The notes under the pieces were generated by a model. That model was not told the DNA's origin, made no database searches, and saw nothing but the letters and a program-made list of their open reading frames with translations. This document shows positions 10,201-17,097 of a DNA stretch of 27,638 nucleotides, in pieces. The position numbers and the translations under genes are program-made. The stretch comes from a virus. Positions within the stretch are counted from its first letter, which is position 1. The number at the start of each line of letters is the position of its first letter. The DNA is taken from positions 1 to 27,638 of IMG/VR virus record IMGVR_UViG_3300031977_001163. One strand, 5' to 3'.

Positions 10201-13200
10201 CGCTGTGGCTGACCACATCGCCAATAGCCCATCTGCGCGTCTGGCAAAGATACGCAACTTTGTTGGCGACGGTATGAGCTACGACGCAAACAGCGGTACA
10301 TTCCTAGAGTTTTACCACGGCACACCAAACGGCTGGGCGTTCAAGCGCAATACGAACCCAGACGTAATTCTTGGCGGGTCTGCTCGCGGACAAAAAGGTC
10401 CAGGGGTCTACTTGACACGGTCTGCTGCGGTCGCGTCTGAGGTCTATTCTCGCAAGCCCACATACGAAAACTTGCTGGGCCAAATAAATAGACTGGTTGA
10501 AGAAGAAAAGATTGACGAGGAAACATCGGTCTACATGGTCGACGCTGCTCGCGATCTCATCAACACACGTCTGGCTCTATCGAAAGCACGTCGTAAATAC
10601 TCTGAGTTCACGCAGTTCAACCAAGAGAAAGAGAAGCGCGACCTCATCAAAGAGCGCATCGACTACTTTGTTGATGAAGAGCAGGAGCTTAACGATTACC
10701 TGATTGAGCGTGGTCTTCTGGTCGAGCCAATGGTTATCCCGACATTTGTGCGGGTGATGAACCCTGCGGACTTCCGCACCAGAACGATCTATCAGCCAAA
10801 CCAAGCTGGCATCCCATCACCAATGGCTAAGATATTCATCGACCATGGCGACATGATGCAAATATTCAGACCAACGGCTCTGGATAGCTTTGCTCGTGAC
10901 ACGTCTTCACGTCGCTTAGACGGCGAGGAAATGTACCAACGCATCGTTCAACTCTACACCGAAAGTGGCTTCAGCAAGGAAGAAGGTCAGCGCATGCTGA
11001 ATGAAGTCCTTGACGACAACGGCTACGACGGCATTCGCTCCACACACCGCAATAGCCTTGGCATTGAGGGTACAGAGCAGATGCCGAACGGAGAGTTTTA
11101 CGAAGCATCAATGACCGAGTACGAAGCTCTGACTGTATTCGAGACATCTAACGTCAAGCATGTGGACGCAGACGAGTTCGATGACTTCGATGACCGTCTA
11201 TTCTACCGTGCCTCTGAGGCTATGCCTCGCGGCACTGCTGGCTCTGTCACTGAAGCGATTATGAACCGCGCCATCAACAGAACGTCTGACGTCAACCCTG
11301 CTTCTCTTGGCGAGGTTATGGAGGGTGACGGCGTAAGCTCACCGATGACGTCTGCGATTATGTCTATGATCCGTGGTCGCAAGCTCGACGTGAAAGAAGA
11401 GCAAGCAATGCGCAAGACGTCGCCATTCTGGTGGCTGCAATCACAGTCACAGCGGATGAAAGACCTTGGCGCACACTGGGTTGGTGATTGGTATAAGAAC
11501 AATTTCCCATCACTGCACCAGAAGTTCGCATCTAAATACTTCCCGATCCACCACCAGCTTCGTGCGCTGCCAGACGCAGACGGCAAGGTACGAGCATGGG
11601 CGCGTGCTGCATCAGGCAGTGTCGGACAGGCGCAGCCAAAAAGTTATCAGCGCATCGTGAAGGCTTTGCGTCGCGGATACGACAAAGACGGCAACGAAAC
11701 CCGCTATGTGAAGAACCTTTCAGATCAAGAACGTACCGTGTGGAACCAGATCAGAAACGCTCTGTCTGCCGAACGTGATGAGATGATCGCTAAAGGTATG
11801 TACGTCGGGGATCGCGGCCCCAACTACCTGCCACAAGTTTGGAACAAGGAGAAAATTCGTGACAACAAACAAGAGTTTCTTGCCTCAATGGCTGACTATT
11901 TCCGAATGGAAAAAACGGCGCATGGCATTCTCGATTATACTGACGAACAGGCTGCTGATTTTGCGGATGGACTGTTTGCGACTTTGGCTGAAGACGGGGC
12001 AGATGGTGTCTTCGTTCCGATCCAAGGTGGCTCGCGCAATCCAAAGTTTGAGAACGTAGACTTCAGTCGTATCATTGAACTAGAGAAGTATCCTGCCGCA
12101 ATGGATAGCCTAGAGAAGTTCCTTGAGGACGATCTCGAAGCATTGCTGGTTAAATACTTTGAAGGATCATCGCGTCGCATCAACCATGCGGAGCAGATGG
12201 GCATCAATAGCCACGCATTCTACGACTACATTCTGGCCGCAGACGCAGGTCGTGAAGGTATCATCCGCCTGCTGACAACAGCGAAGGACTTCCGTAAGGA
12301 CATCCGAGCCATCAGCGAGAGCGGATACCCAGAGTACGCCACTCTGTCAGACGTCGTGCGTATGCCATTTGAAGGGAAAGAGGGACAAGCCGCAGAGTTT
12401 GTGGACAACCTGATCCGCGTCAGTAACGACGATGGTGCAGGCGCTGCTCGCAAAATGCTAGAGACCATCGCTCCGATGGACCCAGACGGGACAATCCCGC
12501 TGGCGTACAAGCGTCGTGCAGACGCAATAATTGGCGCACTGACAGACTACAAAGGTCAGAAGGTAAACTGGAAGCCAAGTGACTTCGAGTTTATGGAAAA
12601 CTCTATGCGCGTCGCTATGAAGAAGCCACAAACTGGCACTGGTTCTCGCGGCATGATGAACTTCAGCCGTGCAATGCGCAGCTTCAACAGCGTCACACTG
12701 CTTGGCTTCACGACCCTGACGTCTTTGGGTGACTTGGTACTACCAATCATCCGCTCTGGTTCATTCACAGACTGGGCGAAGGGCGTACACAAGTGGAAGT
12801 CTGATCCAGAATACGCACAGTTCATCCACGATACTGGCGTCGCAATGGAGAACATCGTCCACGAGCGCATGGTTCACATGTATGGTGCGGTTGATGGCAA
12901 GCTGACCAACGCATTCTTCAACGCAACAATGCTGACACCATGGACTGACATGAACCGTCAGATCGCAGGTGCCACTGGCTACGAAGCGATGAAGACAATG
13001 CAGCGCAAAGCTCGCAAGCACTACAAGGAAGGTTTGCCAATCGGCGAGCAGCCTGTTCAGTACAAGACAGCAGCACGCTTCCTCAACACATATGGCCTTG
13101 GTGATTACCTACCAAGTGGTGTGAACAAGGGCATCAGTCTTGGGGATCGCAAGTTGATGGGCAGTGACCCAGCTTTGGGACAAGCTCTCATAAAGTTTGC

Positions 13201-13906
13201 AGACGAAGCTATCTTCCAGCCAAATCCAAACGACATTCCGCTATGGGCGCAAACGCCATGGGGTTCGATGATCTTCCAACTGAAGTCATTCCCACTAATG
13301 ATGACACGTCTTGGCAAGCACGTCGTGGACGAGGCTATGAAGGGCAACGTCAAACCTCTGGCATACTTCGCAACTCTCGGACCTGCCTTCGGTATGGGTG
13401 CATTGGCAGCCAAAGACATTGTGCAGATGCGCGGTGGTGACGACGAGCGCAGCCCAGAGCTACGCCGCCGCAACATCCTCAAGGCTCTTGGCTACGACGA
13501 GAAAGTCCACGGCAACGAGCAAGACTTCCTTGGCTGGTATGTCGAAGGGATGATGATGATGGGTGGCCTCGGTCTTATCGGCGACGTCATGCACAGCGCA
13601 GTTACTCAAGTGGACAACGGTGCATACGGTAAAATCCGCATCGCATCCACGATAGCTGGCCCATCCTTCGGTGCATTCATGTCTGCGGTAGACGTGGGTG
13701 CTGGAGCCAAGGACGCAATGGTTGGCGGGGACAACAGCAATGCCAAAGAGCGCAGCGCAGTACGCGAAATGGCCACAAGGATACCAGTTGTTGGCGGCAT
13801 TCGAGCCGCACGAGAGGGCATTGTCGACACCCTAGCAGGGGAACCTGATGGCGGCAGACGCAAGAAGAACCCATGGCAGACAAGCTGGAGTAGCGGTTGG
13901 AAGTAA
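4292..13906 (+). CDS. Giant polyvalent virion protein: two metallopeptidase motifs plus ADP-ribosyltransferase-like domain
   Basis: About 3204 aa. I chose ATG 4292 (GGAGA at 4278-4282) over an in-frame TTG at 4262. In order: Ala/Gly-rich hydrophobic glycine-zipper segment at roughly 100-240; acidic Pro/Ala linker near 420-480; first HExxH (YHEMAH, His 1201) with a later EAPAELFANQFE helix; Lys/Arg/Ala linker near 1530-1575; second HExxH (HEIGH, 1813-1817) followed by EEWFSEGLAYYM; ADP-ribosyltransferase-like region about 2000-2300 with FYHGT (2007), GPGVYLT (2036) and GYDGI (2244); C-terminal region from about 2790 resembling LPD38-type domains. Such mixtures define polyvalent proteins of phages and conjugative elements (DarB-like), carried in the particle and delivered with DNA to disarm host defences. 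I infer packaging and ejection, with the N-terminus aiding membrane passage. Enzyme activities are predicted from motifs only. Confidence 0.85.
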   Translation: MKYLPDAPALVDPSAQPAEAVDYLSNTSGTDLLRSPSFLNDLREYYESKGARFLTEEELIDRFYSDNTWDDLNTVSAIGSAIEAGTANTEQKQRLNRLQQAWRSLPNFWQEGGRGFMAAAADATGAILADPINLIPGVNAYAKGAAAARGAAAAGRSATGAGIRAGARSGALSEAAISGGQEAIVNAASQVRDVQLGLRDNFSTGELAGATAIGAGLGGTVGGAIGAGAGALASRTGAQQAETLGRLGYSPEEIGGLTNQQVQQRIPREMPDFQMPDGRQSDEAAEETPELTPEQQRDAKWQEQTARATAVRDALRDRVDELRADGADPEVIEAMQQRLDAATRLIPMTQRLAKEEADIINFGGTNDSQQRARHSRRTKEYERDFSEWRELVSTVEDASDVDAVNARIDEIQARVEADRAQEVEAAAETPPEAAADEAVATGGEDAPPPDGPDAAASPIETSPTTEPLDGAEPEAEGFPEFKYRSDAQRDSVRNLLEQAGMNEYDLSVMVANGEIKVGKRGNLLTQQSVKDLRAKLKPVIEELSAKKTDDELPSAVGPDPVAVETPAPRQEVSTDPLRGQALFAGIDPNSITPPKRSKTGKVTKSQVNKAIAARAPDAEPDAYAAQVRQDLDDALDLIGAEEDLDALRQAVAMLARSSKSEDADILALFDHLTDVMPDDGPEVSLGSIDFTKTELKKIERRAKELRRQQPGMGADLATEIATGEIKAQRGADTQAVRGTGESIEDAKKFTTAGRNVAGRIQGFLRRGTPIGKGSDYTTTRDMRVKRSEFGFEAAIIEARSGKGPDIVAYTTLGPETIMTRTGKVQVPKGTVAYADGYTRRAYDSMELAIEARGDGRKDRSMPKVTDTGPAQNNIKKLLDEFGDDPEAFRRALQAVRDGATTPKSPAIEKLPLVRGPKLAIAQHKTRKGKDGGPLIRMVDPKQADAGKNISSVLGKDLDGWEVKYADRSRFTNNQRKLRDLWNATSDDARAEMEGIPPDAALNEAGYETSLGRPMTQVEASFIELTADTTLTEKETAAILYAGKKTDHIKKIDEVTVADLLYYEMALNSTRWQRNLNEHRAIGEAIKSLNEVMDRIAPNGIKLPNAKRADAMRKLDEIFAGVGTDELQHAREFLTRMGGDRAVAPELGTSTPTPTMTGVYEFGVPREDGMTAVTDLGVSQRVGVKQTPTKVYPNPRLMTFYHEMAHWAYYNILTHKDRADFWKSMDKYYTDDGKLDIDLLVASVPKVDEKGVPLNNALEAPAELFANQFEVFMANKIRGYATGSESYWRRVTKYIQAVFDRYFGGVMIDPDLEPMFAKILPDEESGAFAMGKDAVAKTDAGKTYNRRYAQIKMDRQDLKDAIFDDSPEGIVNASRTIVETLLTLAPRVHIAMKRGTTGTLMPLIPMRSMIRQRIDDISEILSGKPFDFDAYDKGEMPRWMIDEGLTAVDDPTEAADMLRDFYFNGYNGKFQPSNGIPAGPKGQPINKQYTSLEKLFDMMETRLEAAYKKAESGDLPPSATPKLDTDVEPSERPNPIKRKAAKKKQRIEKAADAAAAAVTKTPAAKRTRRNPKSGRVVDPAFAESLKTKEPNELRSLFIEHKGTERGDQVAFELMHRVKSQPASAYKEARITKEIKAMKSDELEATFLNGLETGDQNTVNMAITEMMRRQINKRRRKEGLQIIQPRILKRDILQKEIDDNVGLAQSDGIPPAARASVREILGYITHRDPEIQYTARTMAYRMLNLMGKTSRKALGEANVMTSADLARLANTDPNTVGNAAFADFRAPEFQKLRSDLRRMAIGLNKGKANPFDMMHEIGHVMVRSGVLADDEIAAIREAYTLANDTTKKRIQTAYAGKYADRTENIDDLLAEEWFSEGLAYYMAERVAKGDILEAALDGNIGNLRMRNSFSRAMDKMIEYIAYVLNGMVGRNDIKQQYRRLFLFGDMFQTNTTPPLATVIRRTKGLNASYAADAVADHIANSPSARLAKIRNFVGDGMSYDANSGTFLEFYHGTPNGWAFKRNTNPDVILGGSARGQKGPGVYLTRSAAVASEVYSRKPTYENLLGQINRLVEEEKIDEETSVYMVDAARDLINTRLALSKARRKYSEFTQFNQEKEKRDLIKERIDYFVDEEQELNDYLIERGLLVEPMVIPTFVRVMNPADFRTRTIYQPNQAGIPSPMAKIFIDHGDMMQIFRPTALDSFARDTSSRRLDGEEMYQRIVQLYTESGFSKEEGQRMLNEVLDDNGYDGIRSTHRNSLGIEGTEQMPNGEFYEASMTEYEALTVFETSNVKHVDADEFDDFDDRLFYRASEAMPRGTAGSVTEAIMNRAINRTSDVNPASLGEVMEGDGVSSPMTSAIMSMIRGRKLDVKEEQAMRKTSPFWWLQSQSQRMKDLGAHWVGDWYKNNFPSLHQKFASKYFPIHHQLRALPDADGKVRAWARAASGSVGQAQPKSYQRIVKALRRGYDKDGNETRYVKNLSDQERTVWNQIRNALSAERDEMIAKGMYVGDRGPNYLPQVWNKEKIRDNKQEFLASMADYFRMEKTAHGILDYTDEQAADFADGLFATLAEDGADGVFVPIQGGSRNPKFENVDFSRIIELEKYPAAMDSLEKFLEDDLEALLVKYFEGSSRRINHAEQMGINSHAFYDYILAADAGREGIIRLLTTAKDFRKDIRAISESGYPEYATLSDVVRMPFEGKEGQAAEFVDNLIRVSNDDGAGAARKMLETIAPMDPDGTIPLAYKRRADAIIGALTDYKGQKVNWKPSDFEFMENSMRVAMKKPQTGTGSRGMMNFSRAMRSFNSVTLLGFTTLTSLGDLVLPIIRSGSFTDWAKGVHKWKSDPEYAQFIHDTGVAMENIVHERMVHMYGAVDGKLTNAFFNATMLTPWTDMNRQIAGATGYEAMKTMQRKARKHYKEGLPIGEQPVQYKTAARFLNTYGLGDYLPSGVNKGISLGDRKLMGSDPALGQALIKFADEAIFQPNPNDIPLWAQTPWGSMIFQLKSFPLMMTRLGKHVVDEAMKGNVKPLAYFATLGPAFGMGALAAKDIVQMRGGDDERSPELRRRNILKALGYDEKVHGNEQDFLGWYVEGMMMMGGLGLIGDVMHSAVTQVDNGAYGKIRIASTIAGPSFGAFMSAVDVGAGAKDAMVGGDNSNAKERSAVREMATRIPVVGGIRAAREGIVDTLAGEPDGGRRKKNPWQTSWSSGWK

Positions 13907-13909
13907 TGG

Positions 13910-14104
13910 GTGTGGATAAACGAACGAAAAGGAAAGTGGAGGATATACGACGGTAGCGGAAGAATTGTCGTCATCTCAAGAGACAAGAGGGCTGCCATCA
14001 AATATGCAAAGGAGCAACTCAATGGCAATAGCTATGGAAAAAATACTGGCGTGGAAACTACTGCCACGGATAATGATGGCAGTGATGACGTGGATGTACA
14101 TTGA
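13910..14104 (+). CDS. Small basic protein of unknown function
   Basis: 64 aa from GTG 13910, with GGAAG six bases upstream inside the end of the giant gene. The first 40 residues look like a folded small domain (WINERKGKWRIYDGSGRIVV, then a Lys/Arg-rich helix). The last 25 are low-complexity Asp/Thr/Gly and overlap the next gene by 83 nt in another frame. The ATG at 13906, joined to the giant gene's stop as TAATG, gives only 16 codons. The gene may be real with an unimportant tail. I assign no function. Confidence 0.5.
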   Translation: MWINERKGKWRIYDGSGRIVVISRDKRAAIKYAKEQLNGNSYGKNTGVETTATDNDGSDDVDVH

Positions 14105-14228
14105 AGTCTTGTGGTGGTTCATGGACCTGCCGCCAGACGCAATGACATCGCAGGCCACAGCCCTTACCGCAACAGTTACTGGCGCAATGACAGGTGCATT
14201 CGCCGTCTGGTTAGGACATGAGAAATGA
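14022..14228 (+). CDS. Small two-TM protein, possible holin or antiholin
   Basis: 68 aa. ATG 14022 is preceded by AAGGAG at 14009-14014; longer in-frame starts have no such site. Two hydrophobic segments are visible, about residues 14-34 (Met/Trp rich) and 45-63 (TALTATVTGAMTGAFAVWL), joined by a short loop with DLPPDA, and it ends WLGHEK. It overlaps the following holin gene by 4 nt (ATGA), so the two are translationally coupled. Position immediately before a holin and an endolysin points to lysis, as a second holin, an antiholin or a membrane accessory. This is inferred from topology and context. Confidence 0.7.
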   Translation: MAIAMEKILAWKLLPRIMMAVMTWMYIEVLWWFMDLPPDAMTSQATALTATVTGAMTGAFAVWLGHEK

Positions 14229-14608
14229 TACAAGCAATTCTCGGACCTATCGCAAGTCTGGCTGGCAGTTGGCTAGACGCAAAGACAACAAAGCAGGCAG
14301 CCGAAGCAAAGCTGAAGCTAACTGAGGCAGAAGCGAAAGCGAAAATTCTCTTGTCAGAAAAGACCTCGGTCGCTGACTGGGAACGGATCATGGCAGAAGG
14401 CACGCAGAACTCGTGGAAAGACGAGGTTGTAACTGTAATCGTCCTCATTCCCGTCGTGCTTTGTTTTGTCCCAGGCTTTGAAGACGTCGTCAAGACGGGC
14501 TTCGAACGTCTGAACGAACTTCCCGAATGGTATCAGTACCTAGTTTACGTCGTCTGCCTAGCAGCAGTCGGCATTCGTGGAACCAAAATGTTTATGGGTA
14601 AAAAATAA
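14225..14608 (+). CDS. Holin, GTA-type 3TM family (probable)
   Basis: 127 aa. Starts in an ATGA overlap with the previous gene. The N-terminus MIQAILGPIASLAGSWLD is followed by a charged Ala/Lys/Glu helix (about 22-50), then hydrophobic segments near 68-86 (VTVIVLIPVVLCFV) and 103-120 (YQYLVYVVCLAAVGI), ending in a basic tail. This order matches the 'holin of 3TMs, for gene-transfer release' family known from alphaproteobacterial gene transfer agents and phages. It would permeabilise the inner membrane to release the endolysin encoded 10 nt downstream. Family assignment is from memory of the pattern. Confidence 0.75.
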   Translation: MIQAILGPIASLAGSWLDAKTTKQAAEAKLKLTEAEAKAKILLSEKTSVADWERIMAEGTQNSWKDEVVTVIVLIPVVLCFVPGFEDVVKTGFERLNELPEWYQYLVYVVCLAAVGIRGTKMFMGKK

Positions 14609-14618
14609 GGAGCAAGTT

Positions 14619-15116
14619 ATGAGTTGGAAATTTGGCGGAAGAAGTTTGCGTATGCTGCAAGGCGTCCACCCCTCACTGGTAGAAGCAGCACACAAAGGTC
14701 TTGAGCGTTGTGAGGTTGACTTCGGTGTCACATGTGGCACTCGAACACTGGCACAACAGATGGAAAACATCCGCAAGGGTAGGTCAAAGACGAAGAAGTC
14801 TTACCACCTGATTGATTGGGATTGGGATTGGGATCGCACCAAAGACGGGATGTCTCACGCTATAGACTGCGTGGCCTATGATGGATCAGACGTCGTCTGG
14901 GAAATGCCATACTACTTCAAGATTGGTGACGCATTGATCTCAGCAATGAGAGAAGTCGGCGGCATCAAGTTGCAGTGGGGTAGCGCGTGGCACATCCCAG
15001 ACATGTGTGAGTACGATGGAGATATGAAGAAAGCGTATAACGAATACGTTGATCTACGCAGGTCGCAGGGCCGCACTCCCTTCACGGATGGGCCACACTT
15101 CCAAATCAGGCTTTAG
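14619..15116 (+). CDS. Endolysin, M15-type peptidoglycan peptidase
   Basis: 165 aa. ATG 14619 follows AAGGAG. The pattern fits the phage M15 D-Ala-D-Ala carboxypeptidase/L-Ala-D-Glu peptidase group: VDFGVTCGTRTLAQQ near residues 33-47, SHAIDC (His80, Asp83) and DGPHF (His160) as the likely zinc ligands, with WGSAWH before the last motif. It would cleave peptidoglycan cross-bridges after holin action. An unusual DWDWDWD run at 66-72 comes from three copies of GATTGG and sits in a loop just before the first zinc motif. No signal peptide is seen, which agrees with holin-dependent release. The 3' end overlaps the convergent downstream gene by 11 nt. Confidence 0.85.
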   Translation: MSWKFGGRSLRMLQGVHPSLVEAAHKGLERCEVDFGVTCGTRTLAQQMENIRKGRSKTKKSYHLIDWDWDWDRTKDGMSHAIDCVAYDGSDVVWEMPYYFKIGDALISAMREVGGIKLQWGSAWHIPDMCEYDGDMKKAYNEYVDLRRSQGRTPFTDGPHFQIRL

Positions 15117-15438
15117 TTTTTCCGAGAGCTTCATTGAGGCGGGACTGACGTTCTGCCTCATTGGTTATAAACTCTCCACCTAGTGCGCTGTAGCCACACT
15201 TGTCGATCCAACTATCCGAATGGTCCAGAGAGTTTAGAAGTCTGGACGTCTTCATCCAGTCTAACATAAGCGCAACGTGTTGCGCGGAAAGGTAGCCATG
15301 GGTCGTAAGCGCAGATCGAAGAATAATATTCCACCCTTCCGCTATACGGTCGAAGTTATCGTGTGCGTCTCCATAATCTTGAGCGCGTTGGCCGTTAATA
15401 TACTCGCCAGCTTTCTCTAAAACTTCAGTCCTGTTCAT
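15106..15438 (-). CDS. DUF6378-like phage protein
   Basis: 110 aa from ATG 15438 (GAGG just upstream); an in-frame ATG at 15450 would add MRQP. The sequence MNRTEVLEKAGEYINGQRAQ, then DYGDAHDNF, DWMKTSRLLN and SWIDKCGYSALGGEF, matches the pattern I know for DUF6378, a small helical phage family of unknown activity with conserved acidic residues. It is the last gene of the leftward recombination operon and overlaps the upstream coiled-coil gene. A MazG-like nucleotide-handling role is sometimes considered for helical proteins of this shape, but I see no proof. Confidence 0.8.
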   Translation of the reverse strand: MNRTEVLEKAGEYINGQRAQDYGDAHDNFDRIAEGWNIILRSALTTHGYLSAQHVALMLDWMKTSRLLNSLDHSDSWIDKCGYSALGGEFITNEAERQSRLNEALGKTKA

Positions 15439-15727
15439 TGGTTGCCTCATAATCTACGAGCCACTTGAACCGCATCTTGAGTGCATCAATCTCAGCCTCA
15501 ACCAAACGAACATCATGCTTGCGCTGTGAGATGTCACTGCGGACACGTTTGCGTTTGTCCTTTGCTTTCACGGTCTCATCGCTCGTCTGAGGGTTTGCTT
15601 CTTGCAGATCGACAATGCGTTCTGAAATACTCATTACTTCGTCTTCCATGTCATTGACGTCTTTCAGAATGGCAGACCTTTTCTGAGACAGCTTTGTAAA
15701 CTCTTCTAATATATCCTTGAACTTCAT
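15425..15727 (-). CDS. Small coiled-coil protein
   Basis: 100 aa. ATG 15727 is preceded by AAGGA at normal distance. Nearly the whole chain is charged helix: MKFKDILEEFTKLSQKRSA, then a Glu/Asp/Lys-rich heptad stretch and a basic KAKDKRKRVRSD segment. It lies 4 nt after the exonuclease gene and overlaps the DUF6378-like gene, so it belongs to the recombination operon. No family recognised. It could be an accessory or scaffold for the exonuclease, which is inference. Confidence 0.75.
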   Translation of the reverse strand: MKFKDILEEFTKLSQKRSAILKDVNDMEDEVMSISERIVDLQEANPQTSDETVKAKDKRKRVRSDISQRKHDVRLVEAEIDALKMRFKWLVDYEATNEQD

Positions 15728-15731
15728 ACGG

Positions 15732-16553
15732 CTATTCCTTCGGCAGCGGCTCGTATACTTCGTAGTCGCCGCACGGTGCGTTGGCTTCTTTATCGTGTTT
15801 GTCACAGTGCCAAGCGCCACTTGGGTGTGCGGAAGAAAAGCGACATGTCCCGCATCGTACTGGAACGTCCATACCTTCCCAACATACGCCACGTTTGAAG
15901 CATCCCTTGCATCTCCAATCAGTCCCGTCGTCGCTGATCTTTCTTGACTTGCCAAGGATTGATCTTTCGATCCGCTCTTTGATGTGAGCAAACTCAAATT
16001 CGTCATAATTTACTAGCTCCGCATGATAGTCGCAGTTGTTCTTGTTGATGGCTATGAACAAAGTCTGCGTCATATCGGACATGCCCATCATCATCTGCAC
16101 CTGTCCGAAATATTGTGGGTGAGATGACTTCACCCCATTCTTTTTAAACTTGTTGAAACTTGCATCGTTCATCGACTTGATCTCCAAGACGCGGACGATG
16201 CCATCATCCAACTCAACGTGGCCGTCCATATGGCAGACGATGTGACCACCCCACGCTTCGTATGTATGCTGTCTGTTTGTAAGGCCGTCGACTTCCCAGA
16301 CGCGGATGTCTGCCTTCCTCTTTAGGTCTTTGACGACTTCGTCTTCGAGGATGTGGCCCAACTGGAATATGCGCTTGAGGCGAGGGTCTGGCTCAACATT
16401 TGGAAATCCGCGCAAGTTGAAAGCGATTGCGGCATCACAGGCGTGTCCGATAATTGACGCGCCAATGTATTCTCTGGCTTTTTCTTCTCGTTTGTCATTG
16501 TCGTAACCTTCGTCGATTGCGAAGACCACTTCTTCTGCTGTTTTAACCTGCAC
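15732..16553 (-). CDS. PD-(D/E)XK exonuclease, phage recombination type
   Basis: 273 aa, start GTG 16553 (a weak AGGG lies upstream and a stop precedes it in frame). Core motifs of RecB/YqaJ/Cas4-like nucleases are visible: GASIIGHACD (31-40), ILEDEVV (68-74), HMDGHVEL (Asp110), LEIKS (Glu124, Lys126) and QVQMMMGM (141-148). The C-terminus carries clustered Cys/His (WRCKGCFKRGVCW, then CGTC and HCDKH), a probable metal-binding extension. In operon with an ssDNA-binding protein and a Sak4-like ATPase it would resect DNA ends for annealing or replication. Cas4-type Fe-S nuclease is the alternative description. Confidence 0.85.
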   Translation of the reverse strand: MQVKTAEEVVFAIDEGYDNDKREEKAREYIGASIIGHACDAAIAFNLRGFPNVEPDPRLKRIFQLGHILEDEVVKDLKRKADIRVWEVDGLTNRQHTYEAWGGHIVCHMDGHVELDDGIVRVLEIKSMNDASFNKFKKNGVKSSHPQYFGQVQMMMGMSDMTQTLFIAINKNNCDYHAELVNYDEFEFAHIKERIERSILGKSRKISDDGTDWRCKGCFKRGVCWEGMDVPVRCGTCRFSSAHPSGAWHCDKHDKEANAPCGDYEVYEPLPKE

Positions 16554-16580
16554 TGCTTCGCGCCCTATGTTTATAATTTA

Positions 16581-16605
16581 AGAGAGGGGCAAGCTGCCCC
16601 CCTCT
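16581..16605 (-). terminator. GC-rich hairpin between ssDNA-binding and exonuclease genes
   Basis: AGAGAGGGGCA at 16581-16591 pairs with TGCCCCCCTCT at 16595-16605 (10 of 11 pairs, 3-nt loop AGC). It falls in the 61-bp gap inside the leftward operon. On the transcribed minus strand it is followed by TTAAATTATAAAC, a poor T-tract. It may be a leaky terminator or a processing/stability hairpin that lowers exonuclease expression. Confidence 0.5.
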
Positions 16606-16614
16606 GTATGGCAT

Positions 16615-17097
16615 TTAAAACGGGATTTCGTCGTCCAGTTTCTTAGCAGTTCCACCTGACTTGCCTTCTTTGTCGCCACCTCCTGATGGCTTGAACGATT
16701 TAATCTCAGTCTGCTGACGTTCGTTCCCGTCTGTTCCCTTCCATGGCTTACCCATGCCGACATACACATCGCACGACAGACCAACCAAAGTTGTCACGTC
16801 TGATGGATTGTCTGGCGTTGGGTGATCCCCTGCCAACAGAAAAGATTTCAACTGACGCAAACCAATCTCGACCGTCTGGTCATTGGTGTGATGCACGTTG
16901 AAATTAAAACGAATGTCACCAGACCCATCAACATCTTTGAAGTCTGCAACCACACGCTTGTGCTGCTCCTTGTCACCAAAACTTTCTACTTTTGCTGACG
17001 TACATTTTACTGTGTAGTTCCCAACAGCCAGACGCTGTGAGCCTTCACTCTGTTCAACCTTCGATAGGTCTAGTTCTCCAAAACCACTCCAACTCAT
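16615..17097 (-). CDS. DUF669-type single-stranded DNA-binding protein
   Basis: 160 aa. The start overlaps the stop of the upstream ATPase gene by 4 nt. Residues 1-25 and the central beta-rich region (GNYTVKCTSAKVESFGDKEQ, DIRFNFNVHH, LVGLSCDVYVGMG) match the DUF669 pattern of phage recombination operons. The last 25 residues are Gly/Lys rich and end KKLDDEIPF, the acidic-tip signature of SSB-like proteins that bind partner enzymes. It would coat ssDNA produced by the neighbouring exonuclease and hand it to the Sak4-like ATPase. Good agreement between family, tail and context. Confidence 0.85.
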   Translation of the reverse strand: MSWSGFGELDLSKVEQSEGSQRLAVGNYTVKCTSAKVESFGDKEQHKRVVADFKDVDGSGDIRFNFNVHHTNDQTVEIGLRQLKSFLLAGDHPTPDNPSDVTTLVGLSCDVYVGMGKPWKGTDGNERQQTEIKSFKPSGGGDKEGKSGGTAKKLDDEIPF

